The notes beneath the pieces were generated by a model. That model was not told where the DNA came from. It was given only the letters and a program-made list of their open reading frames with translations, and did not search any database. The translations under genes were made by a program, and so were the position numbers. DNA of 64,000 nucleotides from Prevotella sp. GTDB taxonomy: Bacteria; Bacteroidota; Bacteroidia; Bacteroidales; Bacteroidaceae. Every line of letters starts with the position of its first letter. Within the stretch, counting starts at the first letter, position 1. Below, one piece after another: positions 63,661-64,000 of the stretch. The stretch is from positions 21,805-85,804 of the forward strand of contig JAGAWQ010000003.1 of NCBI GenBank assembly GCA_017941345.1, given 5' to 3'.

Positions 63661-63697
63661 GCGGCAGCAAATTTTTCACTTTTCACTTTTCACTTTT
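63661..63697. repeat. Second copy of the dispersed repeat
   Basis: The first 27 bases match 48191-48217 exactly in the opposite orientation. CTTTTCA-type heptamers follow. It lies between the ATPase and tRNA promoters. Confidence 0.82.
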
Positions 63698-63703
63698 TTT
63701 TAT

Positions 63704-63711
63704 TACCTTTG
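63704..63711 (+). promoter_or_regulatory. tRNA promoter -7 element
   Basis: TACCTTTG, 21 bases before the tRNA 5' end. Confidence 0.55.
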
Positions 63712-63732
63712 CAACCGCTTTTAAAAAGCACT

Positions 63733-63806
63733 GGACTTGTAGCTCAGTTGGTTAGAGCAACAGACTCATAATCTGGAGGTCCCAGGTTCAAGCCCTGGCT
63801 GGTCCA
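63733..63806 (+). tRNA. tRNA with CAT anticodon (probably elongator tRNA-Met)
   Basis: A cloverleaf of 74 bases. The D arm is TAGCTCAGTTGGTTAGAGC. The anticodon loop CTCATAA has CAT at 63767-63769. The T arm is CCAGG-TTCAAGC-CCTGG, and the acceptor strand ends CTGGTCC plus discriminator A. CCA is not encoded. One T-T mismatch is seen in the acceptor stem. D-arm features fit elongator Met; tRNA-Ile2 with a modified C34 has the same anticodon and cannot be excluded. Confidence 0.88.
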
Positions 63807-63817
63807 CATAGAAAATC

Positions 63818-63856
63818 AAGCACTTACGAGTTTCTCGCAAGTGCTTTTTCTTTTTA
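63818..63856 (+). terminator. Terminator after the tRNA
   Basis: AAGCACTT-A-CGAG (63818-63830) pairs with CTCG-C-AAGTGCTT (63834-63846), loop of 3, followed by TTTCTTTTT. Confidence 0.88.
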
Positions 63857-64000
63857 GGCGACCTTCAGGTGACCTTTTTGAGCGAAAAGTGACACTACAG
63901 CGGATTATGAAATAGTGTGCAATTCCATGAGCATTCTTGAAATTGTCATATCGGCTGTAGATACTTAGTAAGTAAGCATCCGTTAATTGTTATCAGAATG

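Noticed and set aside
63857-64000. A possible integrase start after the tRNA
   Set aside because: No frame of useful length or recombinase motif is visible in the 144 bases available.

Overview
The window looks like a chromosome segment of a Bacteroidales bacterium, most likely Prevotellaceae. The signs are: the Bacteroidetes promoter signature (TTTG, 19-21 bases, TAnnTTTG) ahead of many genes; a three-subunit quinol:fumarate reductase; a NigD-like lipoprotein; PorZ of the type IX secretion system; DUF4254; the biosynthetic arginine decarboxylase; and secreted proteins with the short GQ(R/K)-type C-terminal tail common in Prevotella. GC is roughly 45-50% in sampled genes, with a clearly AT-richer patch at 25.2-27.9 kb. 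No phage, plasmid, CRISPR array or intact insertion sequence is seen.

Layout. 0-8.7 kb: NigD-like and metallophosphoesterase lipoproteins, a bile acid/sodium symporter family protein, an SPFH/Arc/DUF1648/hydrolase operon, ferritin and a HExxH lipoprotein. 8.8-12.3 kb: frdCAB, divergent from yraN. 12.4-23.1 kb: housekeeping genes mnmG-apt-uvrC-dtd-mazG-like-deoC, a polyprenyl synthase on the other strand, and polA. Two parS-type palindromes flank apt. 23.3-24.2 kb: a TrmH-like methyltransferase divergent from nadA; the 370-base gap between them holds three perfect DnaA boxes and an AT-rich run and is the best candidate for the chromosomal origin. 25.2-34.3 kb: an acyltransferase, then (minus strand) the leuS-yitT/rdgB-porZ-eptA cluster. 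34.4-37.7 kb: two divergent secreted proteins and a truncated REP-type transposase. 37.9-46.6 kb: mutS, then minus-strand ychF-lgt-histidine kinase, a decayed DAACS transporter, a frameshifted rubredoxin, a GT9 glycosyltransferase and DUF4254. 46.8-59.3 kb: pdxB, acpP-fabF-rnc, a sialate esterase-like protein, a NUDIX protein, and topA-aroK-speA-argB followed by an ECF sigma factor and a membrane protein. 59.4-63.6 kb (minus): a CPBP protease, ribF and a Ca2+-type P-type ATPase. A tRNA with a CAT anticodon closes the window.

How the parts fit. The parS pair, mnmG and the DnaA-box cluster point to an origin-proximal region. The leuS cluster links type IX secretion (PorZ) with lipid A/LPS modification (EptA). 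The acpP-fabF-rnc block is the usual fatty-acid synthesis cluster. The most unusual property of the window is its repeat content: 7-base tandem repeats lie between genes and also in frame inside topA, the P-type ATPase (three times) and the porZ signal peptide; two 21-base-period arrays have associated inverted repeats; a 27-base dispersed repeat occurs in opposite orientations; and a REP-like hairpin sits inside the transposase gene.
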